The translations under genes and the position numbers were made by a program. DNA of 64,000 bases from Wenyingzhuangia marina (GTDB taxonomy: Bacteria; Bacteroidota; Bacteroidia; Flavobacteriales; Flavobacteriaceae): positions 124,001-188,000 of the forward strand of contig NZ_FQXQ01000001.1 of assembly GCF_900130035.1 (NCBI RefSeq). Reading direction: 5' to 3'. Numbering within the stretch: position 1 is the stretch's first letter; every line of letters starts with the position of its first letter. The notes under the pieces were generated by a model. It was not told where the DNA came from, ran no database searches, and worked only from the letters and a program-made list of their open reading frames with translations. This document shows positions 9,343 through 18,443 of this stretch, piece by piece.

Positions 9343-10737
9343 CTATAAACCGGCTATTTCTTTAATTTCATCAATTGCTCTAAAGGCTAAAGCATCAGCG
9401 GATGCTTGTGAACCACTTTCTGTATAAATTCTAATAATGGGTTCTGTGTTAGATTTTCTCAAATGTAACCATTCATCAGCAAAATCAACTTTTACTCCGT
9501 CAATAGTATTTACCTTCTCATTTTTATACTTTTCTGCCATTTGTTCTAAAATAGCATCTACATCTAAGGTTGGGGTTAACTCAATTTTATTTTTACTCAT
9601 GTAATATTCTGGATAAGAATCTCTCAACTCTTTACAAGATTTTCCTGATTTTGCTAAATGAGATAAAAACAATGCTACTCCTACCAACGAATCACGTCCG
9701 TAGTGAGAAGCTGGATAAATAATTCCACCGTTTCCTTCTCCACCAATGACTGTGTTGGTTTCTTTCATAGTTGTTACCACATTCACTTCTCCCACAGCAC
9801 TTGCGGTATAAGTTCCTCCATGTTTAACGGTAACATCTCTCAACGCTCTTGATGAAGACAAGTTTGAAACCGTGTTTCCTCCTCCTAATTGCCCTAGTAC
9901 ATAATCTGCACAAGCAACCAATGTATATTCTTCTCCAAACATAGAACCATCTTCGCTAATTAACGCCAGTCTATCTACATCAGGATCTACTACAATTCCA
10001 AAATCTGCTTGCTCTTTTACTACCAATGCAGAGATATCTCCTAAGTGTTCTTTTAATGGTTCTGGGTTGTGTGGAAATTGTCCGTTAGGTTCGCAATATA
10101 ATTTTATACATTCCACTCCTAACTTTTCTAACAAAGCTGGAATAAAAATTCCTCCTGTTGAGTTTACAGCATCTAACACTACTTTAAACCCTGCTTTTTT
10201 TATGGCATCAACATCAACCAATTCTAGATTTAAAACTTCTTGTACATGTTTTTCAACATATGAGTTGTCTTCTGTATAAGTTCCTAAGTCATCTACCTCT
10301 GCAAATGTATAAGCATCTTTTTCAGCAAAATCTAAAATCTCCAATCCATCTGTTCCACTTAAAAACTCCCCTTTTTCATTTAATAATTTTAAAGCATTCC
10401 ATTGTTTTGGATTGTGTGATGCTGTTAAAATAATTCCTCCATGTGCTTTCTCTAATGGAACAGCTATTTCTACCGTTGGTGTGGTAGACAAACCTAAATC
10501 AATCACATTAATTCCTAAACCGATTAATGTATTAGTTACCAAACTACTAATCATGGCTCCAGAAATACGAGCATCTCTACCCACCACAACATTAATTTCT
10601 GTAGCTTCTTTATTTCTTGCTTTGACCCAAGTTCCATAAGCCGCTGCAAACTTAACTGCATCTAAAGGCGTTAAATTATCTCCAACATTTCCTCCAATAG
10701 TTCCACGTATTCCCGATATAGATTTGATTAACGACAT
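9343..10737 (-). CDS. glmM: phosphoglucosamine mutase
   Basis: The enzyme converts glucosamine-6-P to glucosamine-1-P for UDP-GlcNAc synthesis. The phosphoserine loop ILTASHNPKQWN (~res 100), the metal loop VVDPDVDRLALI (DxDxD/R), the sugar loop GGEGNGGIIYP and the phosphate-binding LHLRKSNTEPIIRIY near the C-terminus are all intact. At 464 residues it matches the archaeal/Bacteroidota GlmM type. A phosphomannomutase or phosphoglucomutase role cannot be fully excluded from sequence alone. Confidence 0.92.
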   Translation of the reverse strand: MSLIKSISGIRGTIGGNVGDNLTPLDAVKFAAAYGTWVKARNKEATEINVVVGRDARISGAMISSLVTNTLIGLGINVIDLGLSTTPTVEIAVPLEKAHGGIILTASHNPKQWNALKLLNEKGEFLSGTDGLEILDFAEKDAYTFAEVDDLGTYTEDNSYVEKHVQEVLNLELVDVDAIKKAGFKVVLDAVNSTGGIFIPALLEKLGVECIKLYCEPNGQFPHNPEPLKEHLGDISALVVKEQADFGIVVDPDVDRLALISEDGSMFGEEYTLVACADYVLGQLGGGNTVSNLSSSRALRDVTVKHGGTYTASAVGEVNVVTTMKETNTVIGGEGNGGIIYPASHYGRDSLVGVALFLSHLAKSGKSCKELRDSYPEYYMSKNKIELTPTLDVDAILEQMAEKYKNEKVNTIDGVKVDFADEWLHLRKSNTEPIIRIYTESGSQASADALAFRAIDEIKEIAGL

Positions 10738-10761
10738 GTTAAATAATTTTTAAAAGATTTT

Positions 10762-11856
10762 TTATCCTTGTTTTTTCTCTCTAATATATAAATAAACAGC
10801 AATCGTTGAGAATATAATATTGGGTAACCAAGCCATCAATAAGGCATTTGAGTTTGGTGCTGAACCCAACACAACTGCTACTTTCATGAAAAACACGTAC
10901 ATAAACATTAACCCAATTCCAATAGCCAAATTAATCCCCGTACCTCCTCTCTTCTTTCTAGAAGATAACGAAACAGCTATTAACGTTAAGATATATGCTG
11001 AAACTGGTAAGCTTGTACGTTGATATAATTCTACATAATAGGCATTTAAATTTTTAACCCCTCTTCTTTCAGATTTATCTATAAACTCTGATAATCTATC
11101 AGACGTCATCTCCATAGATTTTGAACCTGAAATGATTAAATCATCTGGTGTAAAATCTAAAATCATTGTTTTTTTATCACCGCTAGTAATAGAATCCTTT
11201 TCGTCCTGTATAAATCTCTCTTTATATTTAGATAATATAAAATTTCCGTTTTCTTTATCCCAAGTTATGTTTTCTGCTACAACTCTATGTTTTATTTTAA
11301 TTCCATCAAACTCAGCGTAAGAAAAATTATATCCTTTGCGGTTTAACAAACTAAAGTTTTTAATAAAAATTTTAGCACTATCATTTAATTGTAAACTAAA
11401 ATCTTTAACAAATGATCTGTTTTCTGTTCGTTTATTAAAAATATATTCTTGTTCAAATGCGTATTTTATTTCATTTCCCTTTGGCACCACAAAATGGTTC
11501 ATTCCTAAAGCAATAATAGCTAAAATAGTTGCTCCAATAAAATAAGGTCTTAAAAACCTGGTAAAAGAAATATTAGCACTACTAATGGCAATCACCTCTG
11601 TATTGCTTGCCAATTTAGAGGTAAACATAATACAGGCAATAAATGTAGCTAAGGGTAGAAATGTATTGGCATAATACATAATAAAATTTAAGTAGTAATC
11701 TTTAAGAATGTGAATGAATGTTAAATCATCATGTTGTAAAAATTTATCTACTTTTTCAGACACATCAATTACTACCGCGATGGGTATAAATATAAACAGT
11801 GTAAAAAACACCGATTTTAAATATCTGAATAATATGTATTTGTCTAATATTTTCAA
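10762..11856 (-). CDS. LptF/LptG family LPS-export permease
   Basis: Inner-membrane permease of the Lpt system that extracts lipopolysaccharide together with LptB. The start MKILDKYILFRYLKSVFFTLFIFIP, the paired N-terminal TM helices, a periplasmic jellyroll (~res 130-265) and C-terminal TM helices ending in YLYIREKKQG are the YjgP/YjgQ pattern. It follows tgt with only a 2-base gap, a pairing conserved in Bacteroidota. Whether it is LptF or LptG cannot be assigned with certainty; position after tgt favours LptG. Confidence 0.9.
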   Translation of the reverse strand: MKILDKYILFRYLKSVFFTLFIFIPIAVVIDVSEKVDKFLQHDDLTFIHILKDYYLNFIMYYANTFLPLATFIACIMFTSKLASNTEVIAISSANISFTRFLRPYFIGATILAIIALGMNHFVVPKGNEIKYAFEQEYIFNKRTENRSFVKDFSLQLNDSAKIFIKNFSLLNRKGYNFSYAEFDGIKIKHRVVAENITWDKENGNFILSKYKERFIQDEKDSITSGDKKTMILDFTPDDLIISGSKSMEMTSDRLSEFIDKSERRGVKNLNAYYVELYQRTSLPVSAYILTLIAVSLSSRKKRGGTGINLAIGIGLMFMYVFFMKVAVVLGSAPNSNALLMAWLPNIIFSTIAVYLYIREKKQG

Positions 11857-11858
11857 GC

Positions 11859-12989
11859 CTATAATCTGTTATCCATTTGCTTTACCATTTTGTCTTTCCA
11901 CTCTCTAAAATCACCTGCAATAATATGCTTTCTGGCTTCCCTAACCAACCACAAATAAAATCCTAAATTATGAATGGTAGCAATTTGCTTGCCTAAAAAT
12001 TCATTAGACACAAATAAGTGACGTAAATAAGCTTTAGAGTACTCTGTATCTACCCAAGTAATCCCTGCAGGATCTACTGGAGAGAAATCATTTTCCCATT
12101 TTTTGTTTTTAATGTTGATGTGTCCTTCAGAAGTAAACAACATTCCGTTACGTGCATTACGAGTTGGCATTACGCAGTCAAACATATCTACTCCTAAAGC
12201 AATGTTTTCTAAAATATTAATAGGGGTTCCTACTCCCATTAAATATCTTGGTTTGTCCTCTGGTAAAATGCTACACACCACATCTGTCATGGCATACATT
12301 TCCTCTGCTGGTTCTCCTACGGAAAGTCCTCCAATCGCATTTCCTTCTGCTCCTGCATTGGCTATGTATTCTGCCGACTGTTTTCTTAAATCCGTATAAG
12401 TACTTCCTTGTACAATAGGAAAAAATGTTTGAGCATAATCATAACGGTAAGGTACTTTTTCTAAGTGATCAATACACCTATTTAACCATCTATGTGTCAT
12501 ATGCATAGAACGTTTTGCATAATTATAATCACAAGGATAAGGCGTACATTCATCAAAAGCCATAATGATATCTGCTCCAATTTTACGTTGGATTTCCATC
12601 ACATTTTCTGGTGAAAAGAAATGATAAGAACCATCTATATGGCTCTTAAACTTTACTCCTTCTTCTTTAATTTTTCTACGTCCAGATAAAGAATATACTT
12701 GATACCCTCCAGAATCGGTTAAAATAGGACGATCCCAATTCATAAATTTATGTAAACCTCCTGCAGCCTCTAACACATCGGTTTTAGGACGTAAGTATAA
12801 GTGATAAGTATTTCCCAAAATAATATCAGGATTTATTTCTTCTTTTAACTCACGTTGGTGAACTCCTTTTACTGTACCCATGGTACCTACAGGCATAAAA
12901 ATAGGCGTTTCTATTACTCCATGATCGGTAGTAATTTCTCCCGCTCTTGCTTTACTCTTTGGGTCTAATGCTTCTATCTTAAATTTCAT
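11859..12989 (-). CDS. tgt: tRNA-guanine (queuine) transglycosylase
   Basis: Tgt exchanges guanine-34 in GUN anticodons for preQ1. Visible are the TPIFMPVGTMGTVKGV start, the catalytic Asp in TDSGGYQVYSL, GADIIMAFDECTPYP, the GGLSVGEP loop and the nucleophile Asp in GVDMFDCVMPTRNARNG. The usual zinc-site segment (CxCxxC...H) is absent: the corresponding stretch reads SPVDPAGITWVDTEYSKAYL. Flavobacterial Tgt proteins commonly lack some zinc cysteines. Length is 376 residues. It is first in an operon with the LptF/G permease. Confidence 0.95.
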   Translation of the reverse strand: MKFKIEALDPKSKARAGEITTDHGVIETPIFMPVGTMGTVKGVHQRELKEEINPDIILGNTYHLYLRPKTDVLEAAGGLHKFMNWDRPILTDSGGYQVYSLSGRRKIKEEGVKFKSHIDGSYHFFSPENVMEIQRKIGADIIMAFDECTPYPCDYNYAKRSMHMTHRWLNRCIDHLEKVPYRYDYAQTFFPIVQGSTYTDLRKQSAEYIANAGAEGNAIGGLSVGEPAEEMYAMTDVVCSILPEDKPRYLMGVGTPINILENIALGVDMFDCVMPTRNARNGMLFTSEGHINIKNKKWENDFSPVDPAGITWVDTEYSKAYLRHLFVSNEFLGKQIATIHNLGFYLWLVREARKHIIAGDFREWKDKMVKQMDNRL

Positions 12990-13193
12990 AGCGACAAAAA
13001 TAACACTTTGTTAGGAACAAAAGTTTAAAGAAAAGAAAAATAACAAATGATGTTCAAATATTTATCAAATAATATTTAATTTGGCAAAGGAGAAAAATGT
13101 TTTGATACTAATTAACAAATGAATTTTACGAAACACAGGTAACATTTCAGGATATATAGAGCAGTGTATACATTTATTTTCTTTATTTCTTAA

Positions 13194-13211
13194 AACAGAT
13201 AAATATCTGTT
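13194..13211. promoter_or_regulatory. dyad AACAGATA-AA-TATCTGTT upstream of GH97 gene
   Basis: A perfect 8-bp inverted repeat with a 2-base spacer lies 51 bases before the GH97 start codon. Its size and position suit a dimeric regulator's operator, but no regulator gene is adjacent. Confidence 0.4.
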
Positions 13212-13261
13212 CATGGAAATTATACTACATCATACAAACCTTAAAACAAACATTTTATAAA

Positions 13262-15190
13262 ATGAAAAGATATATATATTTATTGTTAATTGTTGTGTTA
13301 GCTAGTTTATTTTCCTGTTCAAAAACAGATACTATCTTACTTTCGTCACCAGATAAAGAACTCCATTTAAACATTTCTAATCTTAACAACCAAGCTAACT
13401 TTACCGTTATATACAAAAAAGATACGCTTATTCAACAATCTACATTAGGCTTAGAGTTAAATGACGTTAATTTTACAGAAAACATCTCTTTGAGCAATCT
13501 TTCTGAAAAAGAATTTGATGAAACATGGACTACTATTAATGGAAAACATCCAAAAGTTCGTAATCATTATAAGGAGTATACAATTAAAGTTAACAAGCTT
13601 GAAAACGCTACAGAATTCTATGAAATTATCTTTCGCCTATACGATAAAGGTTTCGCCTATCGTTACAACTTACCTGTTAATCATGAGAATGATAATCTGT
13701 TAATTAATAAAGAATTAACAAAACTAAATTTTAAAAATGATTATACATACTGGGCGTACAATGGAGAACATCATAATTTAGGTCCAATTTTACGATCTGA
13801 AAAAAACATTAAAGAAGTTCAATCTCCGTTTGTGATGCAACTCAACCAGCATCATTTTATGGCTATACTCGAAGCTGAAATTGTAAACTTTGCTCCTTTT
13901 TCTATCAATGCTTCAACAAGTGAAAAATCACTTTCGTTTAACACCTCCTATTCAAAACAAAACAAACCCTTTAAAACTTCATGGAGAACATTTATACTTG
14001 GTGATAAAATTGGTGATTTGGTGGAGTCTAATTTACTTGTAAACTTAAATGAGCCTTGTAAAATTGAAGATCCATCATGGATTAAAACAGGTAAATCATT
14101 ATGGGATTGGCGTGTATGGGGTTATAAAACTCAAGATGGATATGAGTATGGGTTAAATACCGAATCTCATAAAAGAATGATTGATTTTGCCTCTGAAAAT
14201 AATATTCAGTTTTTACTAATCGATGCAGATTGGTATGGTTCTGAGTTTAATGAAAATTCTGATCCAACATCATCTAGAGAAGGAATCAACATTGAGGAAT
14301 GCATGAAATACGCTGTTGAAAAAAATGTAGGTGTTATTCTCTATTTAAATGATATAGGAGCTAAAAGGTTTGGTTTAGAAAGAGTTTTAAAACAATTTTC
14401 AGATTGGGGAGCTGTTGGAATTAAATATGGTTTTATGACAGGAAGTCCCGAAGAAAAAGTAAAACAAACTAGAAAAGTTGTTGAACTATGTGCTAAATAC
14501 AAACTTTCAGTAAATTTTCATGACAACCCAATACCTCCAAGTGGAGACGAAAGAACATATCCGAACCTCGTTACCAAAGAATTTTGTCATGCACAGGCTG
14601 ATGCTAGACGTTCTTATTTTCCTGAAACCGCAGTTAATCAGCCTTTAATTAATATGATTGCGGGGCCAATAGATGTAACCAATGGATGGTTCGATTTAAA
14701 CAATGCGCAAACTCGTGAAAGAGTCTTTGAAGAAATTCCAGGAACAGTGGTTGCAGAGGTTGCAAAACTAATTACAAATTATACAGGTTGGATGGTAGTA
14801 CCAGACAGTCCAGAGGAGTATTTAAAAAAAGATGATTTATTTGATTGCATCCGAAAAATGCCAGCTCAGTTTGATGATTTTAAAGTAATTGATGCAAAAA
14901 TAGACAACTATGTAAGTATCGCTCGTAAATCGGGGAATGATTGGTTTTTAGGATCGCTTACTAATAGAGAAATGCGCACTATAAAAATTGATTTAAACTT
15001 TTTAACTCAAGGTAAAAAATACGAAGCAACATTTTATGAAGATCATAAAGATTCTCATTTTCTAAATAATAAGGAGTCCTACAGCATTCGTAAAGAAATT
15101 GTTGATTCAGAAACTAAACTTAATTTACATATGGCACCAGGAGGCGGTAATGCCATATTTATAAGAGACCTATCAACTACACAAAAATAA
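13262..15190 (+). CDS. GH97 glycoside hydrolase (alpha-glucosidase/alpha-galactosidase-type), lipoprotein
   Basis: The N-terminus is a lipoprotein signal ending in LASLFSC, so the enzyme is lipid-anchored in the cell envelope. The N-terminal beta-sandwich (SSPDKELHLNIS...) is followed by the (beta/alpha)8 barrel with LLIDADWYGSE, GVILYLNDIGAKRF, GIKYGFMTGSPEEKVK, NFHDNPIPPSGDERTYPNLVT and the C-terminal beta domain ending in MAPGGGNAIFI. All are hallmarks of GH97. Length 642 is normal. Retaining (Asp) versus inverting (Glu) subtype cannot be settled by eye; the KYGFMTG region suggests the retaining alpha-galactosidase-like branch. No SusC/SusD pair is nearby. Confidence 0.9.
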   Translation: MKRYIYLLLIVVLASLFSCSKTDTILLSSPDKELHLNISNLNNQANFTVIYKKDTLIQQSTLGLELNDVNFTENISLSNLSEKEFDETWTTINGKHPKVRNHYKEYTIKVNKLENATEFYEIIFRLYDKGFAYRYNLPVNHENDNLLINKELTKLNFKNDYTYWAYNGEHHNLGPILRSEKNIKEVQSPFVMQLNQHHFMAILEAEIVNFAPFSINASTSEKSLSFNTSYSKQNKPFKTSWRTFILGDKIGDLVESNLLVNLNEPCKIEDPSWIKTGKSLWDWRVWGYKTQDGYEYGLNTESHKRMIDFASENNIQFLLIDADWYGSEFNENSDPTSSREGINIEECMKYAVEKNVGVILYLNDIGAKRFGLERVLKQFSDWGAVGIKYGFMTGSPEEKVKQTRKVVELCAKYKLSVNFHDNPIPPSGDERTYPNLVTKEFCHAQADARRSYFPETAVNQPLINMIAGPIDVTNGWFDLNNAQTRERVFEEIPGTVVAEVAKLITNYTGWMVVPDSPEEYLKKDDLFDCIRKMPAQFDDFKVIDAKIDNYVSIARKSGNDWFLGSLTNREMRTIKIDLNFLTQGKKYEATFYEDHKDSHFLNNKESYSIRKEIVDSETKLNLHMAPGGGNAIFIRDLSTTQK

Positions 15191-15329
15191 GGTTAGCAAA
15201 AATAAAATCTATATATAAGATGGTATATTTAAAGACTCTCTTCGTTTAGACCAAAATATATGATATTGGGAGAAGTTCTTAAAAAATGAAACTTACTCCT
15301 AATACAAAAACAGACAAACCAATTGAATA

Positions 15330-15385
15330 TTTAAATATTGGTAAATAAATAATATTTAAATTAGTGGGGTGTCCACTAATTTAAA
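15330..15385. repeat. two tandem inverted repeats
   Basis: A 10-bp inverted repeat (TTTAAATATT ... AATATTTAAA, 15330-15360) is followed directly by a perfect 13-bp one (TTTAAATTAGTGG, spacer GGTGT, CCACTAATTTAAA, 15355-15385). They end three bases before the ATG of the decayed zinc-ribbon gene. They could be transcript hairpins, an operator, or the footprint of an excised element. Confidence 0.5.
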
Positions 15386-15387
15386 AA

Positions 15388-15690
15388 ATGAAAAAATGCC
15401 CAAATTGTAAATCAGAAGTAGACGACCATTTTGAACTGTGTTGGAATTGTAATTATAGCTTTTTTGATATAAGAATATTATGAAGTACATGAATTCACAA
15501 ATGTAAAAACTGAAAAAGAAATTGATTGCTTAAAATGTAAAATTCCCATGAAATATTCTGGAAAATTTAGATTTCACGAAGGAAGTCTTACAGGAGTTTT
15601 TGGAAGTATATTTGAAATTTTTCAAAATAGAGAATCTTTTGATTTATATCATTGTCCCCAAAGTAGAAAGTAGATTTTTTTATTCCTTAA
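15388..15690 (+). pseudogene. zinc-ribbon protein, broken by frameshifts
   Basis: The first frame encodes KKCPNCKSEV...CWNCNYSFFD and stops at 15481. The next frame (from about 15473) continues with EYYEVHEFTNVKT...EIDCLKCKIPMKYSGKFRFHEGSL and GSIFEIFQNRESFDLYHCP, and stops at 15671. A third frame supplies VDFFIP and a stop at 15688. Joined, this gives a small protein with two or three Cys-x2-Cys knuckles like flavobacterial zinc-ribbon proteins of unknown function. The last knuckle cysteine appears lost (CPQS instead of CPxC). At least two lesions make it a pseudogene. Confidence 0.75.
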
Positions 15691-15721
15691 AATTAATCAT
15701 CACCATTTAACCGACTTCATT

Positions 15722-16180
15722 ATGAAAAACATTTTTATATCTTTTACCATAGTATTTTCTATACTAACAACCATCAGTTGTTCTTCAATAAAAAAAACAA
15801 AAACTGAAAAAACACATTTACCAATATCAAAATCTCTTGTTGGTCTTTGGAGACAAACAATACCAATTATAAAGGATGGTAAAACTACTAATCTATTAAC
15901 TCCTCATTATAAATCAATTAATACTGACGGTACTTACTATACTTTTAATGCTCCAGGAAATGGTAACACAAAAATTATACAATATGGTTCTTACGAAATA
16001 ACATCAGACAATACCTATATTGAACATGTTATAACTAATTCTGCAGTTCCAACAATGAGTAATCAAGATTCGTCAATAAAATTTAAGTTAGTTGATGAAA
16101 ACACCTTAATTATTAACTGGAAACTAAAAGACCAAAGAGGAGGTACTGAAAAATGGACTCGTGTACTTATGATGGATTAA
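15722..16180 (+). CDS. small lipoprotein, lipocalin-like/DUF4488-like
   Basis: A lipoprotein signal ends in LTTISCSS. The mature part starts with LVGLWRQT and continues with beta-rich segments (YKSINTDGTYYTFN, YGSYEITSDNTYIEHV, IKFKLVDENTLIINWKL), ending TEKWTRV. This pattern of a 'GxW' start and 'W.R' end is that of small calycin/lipocalin-like Bacteroidota proteins such as DUF4488. The ligand and role are unknown. It is 152 residues long and follows a decayed gene. Confidence 0.6.
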   Translation: MKNIFISFTIVFSILTTISCSSIKKTKTEKTHLPISKSLVGLWRQTIPIIKDGKTTNLLTPHYKSINTDGTYYTFNAPGNGNTKIIQYGSYEITSDNTYIEHVITNSAVPTMSNQDSSIKFKLVDENTLIINWKLKDQRGGTEKWTRVLMMD

Positions 16181-16253
16181 TTTTAATAAGTTTTTGAAAT
16201 CTTAAACCTTTTCAAATAAAATTACAAAGCAAATTTATAACCTTTAATGCAGT

Positions 16254-17216
16254 ATGAAAAAAACAAACAAGTCTAAATCTTATATGAAATTTGTTTCAAC
16301 TTTAACTCTTGTATTTATTTTAACAACGTTATTTGCTTGTGATTCCGAAATTGAAAAAGGAGTAATGAAAAGTGATCTATCCAAAGACATCGAAATGGTT
16401 ACTGATTATGGAACCATTATTATGAGATTGTCAGATGAAACACCTAAACATAGAAATAACTTTATTAGATTAGTTAATGAAAACTTTTTTGATAGTATTT
16501 CTTTTCACCGAGTTATTAAAAAATTCCTGATTCAAACAGGTGATTATGCAACCAAACCATCATCTTTAAAAAATGATTCTATTGATTTACCAAGAAACAT
16601 AGATGCTGAATTTAGACCAAATTTATTTCATAAAAGAGGTGCTTTAAACGCTGCCAGAATGGGAGATGATGTAAATCCTAGTCGTTCCTCAGATGGATCG
16701 CAGTTTACTATCATACAAGGTAAAATTCAAAATGATAGTACCCTAAATCACATGCTAAGTCGTGTTAATTTCTGGCGTGCTAAAAACAATGTGATCAATA
16801 GACCTGAGTATAAAAATGATTTCAAAAAATATAAAAGTTTATCTACAAAAATAGAAGATATTGAAGCCTCTAAAATTGTACTTCACAAAGAGGATGAAGA
16901 TTTAATCAGAGCTGATTTTACTGAAATATCAAACAAAATAAAGACATATAATATTGATTCTTTGGCTAATATTGAATTAAATAATATGGAAAAATACAAT
17001 TACCCAGAAACTCATCGTAAAGTATATAAATCTATTGGAGGCTCTCCTCATTTAGATCAAAATTATACAGTATTTGGAGAAGTTATTAAAGGAATGAAAG
17101 TGGTAGATAGTATTGCTGATGTTGCTACTGACAAAACCGACAAACCAATTAAGAATGTTTATATCCTTAAAATTAAAATGATTGAAAGGAGAAATTATAG
17201 TGAAAATATCGACTAA
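16254..17216 (+). CDS. cyclophilin-type peptidyl-prolyl isomerase, lipoprotein, with insertion
   Basis: The N-terminal signal ends in a lipobox (TLFAC), placing it in the envelope. Cyclophilin blocks are seen at ~res 43-100 (DIEMVTDYGTIIMRLSDETPKHRNNFIRL, FFDSISFHRVIKKFLIQTGD), at ~120-160 (RGALNAARMGDDVNPSRSSDGSQFTIIQG), and at the end (YTVFGEVIKGMKVVDSIA). Between the second and third block about 90 mostly charged, helical residues are inserted (~162-252). A start at the second Met (16284) is also possible. It is followed after 3 bases by a DUF4260 gene. Confidence 0.88.
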   Translation: MKKTNKSKSYMKFVSTLTLVFILTTLFACDSEIEKGVMKSDLSKDIEMVTDYGTIIMRLSDETPKHRNNFIRLVNENFFDSISFHRVIKKFLIQTGDYATKPSSLKNDSIDLPRNIDAEFRPNLFHKRGALNAARMGDDVNPSRSSDGSQFTIIQGKIQNDSTLNHMLSRVNFWRAKNNVINRPEYKNDFKKYKSLSTKIEDIEASKIVLHKEDEDLIRADFTEISNKIKTYNIDSLANIELNNMEKYNYPETHRKVYKSIGGSPHLDQNYTVFGEVIKGMKVVDSIADVATDKTDKPIKNVYILKIKMIERRNYSENID

Positions 17217-17219
17217 AAA

Positions 17220-17573
17220 ATGAACAAACTTTTAAAACTAGAAGAATTCGGACAATTTTTATTATCTATTGTATTGTTTAGTCAACTAAATTTTTCTTTG
17301 TGGGTGTTTCCTGCCTGTTTGTTACTACCAGATTTTTCTATGGTTGGTTATTTGATAAACAGCAAAACGGGAGCTTGGTTGTACAATATTTTTCATCATA
17401 AATTATTGGGGATCTTTTTTTATAGCCTCGGTCTTTGGCTACAAAATGAAACCATCATGCTTATAGGTATTATTCTATTTGGTCATTCTGCCATGGACAG
17501 AATTTTTGGTTATGGCTTAAAATATAATGATGATTTTAAACACACTCATTTAGGCAGAATTGGAAAAGAATGA
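17220..17573 (+). CDS. DUF4260 membrane protein
   Basis: A 117-residue protein with about four hydrophobic helices. The segments LPDFSMVGYLIN, YNIFHHK and FGHSAMDRIFGYGLKY are typical of DUF4260. The conserved His and Asp residues near the membrane suggest a metal site, but the family has no known function. It is probably cotranscribed with the cyclophilin gene and convergent with the next gene, whose stop is only 6 bases away. Confidence 0.8.
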   Translation: MNKLLKLEEFGQFLLSIVLFSQLNFSLWVFPACLLLPDFSMVGYLINSKTGAWLYNIFHHKLLGIFFYSLGLWLQNETIMLIGIILFGHSAMDRIFGYGLKYNDDFKHTHLGRIGKE

Positions 17574-17579
17574 AATTGA

Positions 17580-18437
17580 TTAAATATCTAAAAAAAGTCC
17601 TCCACTATAAGACGGTTTTGCATAAATAATTCTACCAGAAATTGCCCCCGTATAATTAAATGATACTCCTAATTTTGAAGTGATATAATATGCTGCTTCT
17701 GCCCCAACACTTACATACTCGATATTATTGGCAAAAATACTTCCTTGAGAGTTTTGAGCCGAAAGTGTTCCGTTTTTAAATGAGTTTACACTATTTAGCC
17801 TAGCCAATACCCATAACTTATTCCATAACTTCATTCCAGATTCTAATCCATAATGAAACTCATCAGAAAAACCTTGAGTTCTATTGTTAAATCCTATATA
17901 TGTTTTTGCATAAGCTGGTTTAGAAAACAATTGGTAAGAGATTCCAGCATCTAATGTCAATAATTGATTAAACTCTCCATCTCCTGTTTGAAAACTACCA
18001 TCACTCCCTCCCTTGTCTTTACCTGTGGGCAACCCTAATTTTAAAGTGGTTGACAAAGCAAAATGGTTCTTTTTTAACAAACCATATCTTAAACCAACAT
18101 CAATATCTCCTATAGCATTCACAGCTTCTCCTTCTTGTAATACATTTCCAGTAACTTCAGAAACTTGAGTATTTTGATAAATTCTTGTTAAAAAAGGAAT
18201 ATAAGTAATTACATCTATTTTTTTTGTGACCCCATATTCCCCATACAAACTCAAAGTAAAATTTCCTCGAGTTGCATTAGGATCTATTTCTCCTATATTG
18301 GTATAATGTTGGTCTGCCACCAAAGACCATGCAGATATTTTATAATATCCATTTCCTTTTCCTTTGTTCCATTGCGCATCACTTTGTTGAAAGACAAACA
18401 AAACATAAATAACTATAACTGATTGTAAATATTTCAT
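17580..18437 (-). CDS. outer-membrane beta-barrel protein (transporter-like)
   Basis: A signal peptide ending near QQSDA is followed by alternating amphipathic strands, for example KIDVITYIPFLTR, IGDIDVGLRYGLL and HFALSTTLKLGLPTGKD. The LPTGKD..DG..QTGDGEF stretch matches the 'transporter / phenol MetA degradation-like' outer-membrane family of Bacteroidota. It ends in GGLFLDI, a short beta signal. The substrate is unknown. It follows the Ig-like lipoprotein gene by 6 bases. Confidence 0.75.
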   Translation of the reverse strand: MKYLQSVIVIYVLFVFQQSDAQWNKGKGNGYYKISAWSLVADQHYTNIGEIDPNATRGNFTLSLYGEYGVTKKIDVITYIPFLTRIYQNTQVSEVTGNVLQEGEAVNAIGDIDVGLRYGLLKKNHFALSTTLKLGLPTGKDKGGSDGSFQTGDGEFNQLLTLDAGISYQLFSKPAYAKTYIGFNNRTQGFSDEFHYGLESGMKLWNKLWVLARLNSVNSFKNGTLSAQNSQGSIFANNIEYVSVGAEAAYYITSKLGVSFNYTGAISGRIIYAKPSYSGGLFLDI

Positions 18438-18443
18438 GAAATT

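Noticed and set aside
12103-12399. 98-codon plus-strand ORF inside tgt
   Set aside because: Overlaps a conserved enzyme gene on the other strand and has no recognisable features.
15286-15348. 20-codon ORF starting MKLTPNTKTD upstream of the zinc-ribbon pseudogene
   Set aside because: Too short and unsupported; no ribosome site or known match.
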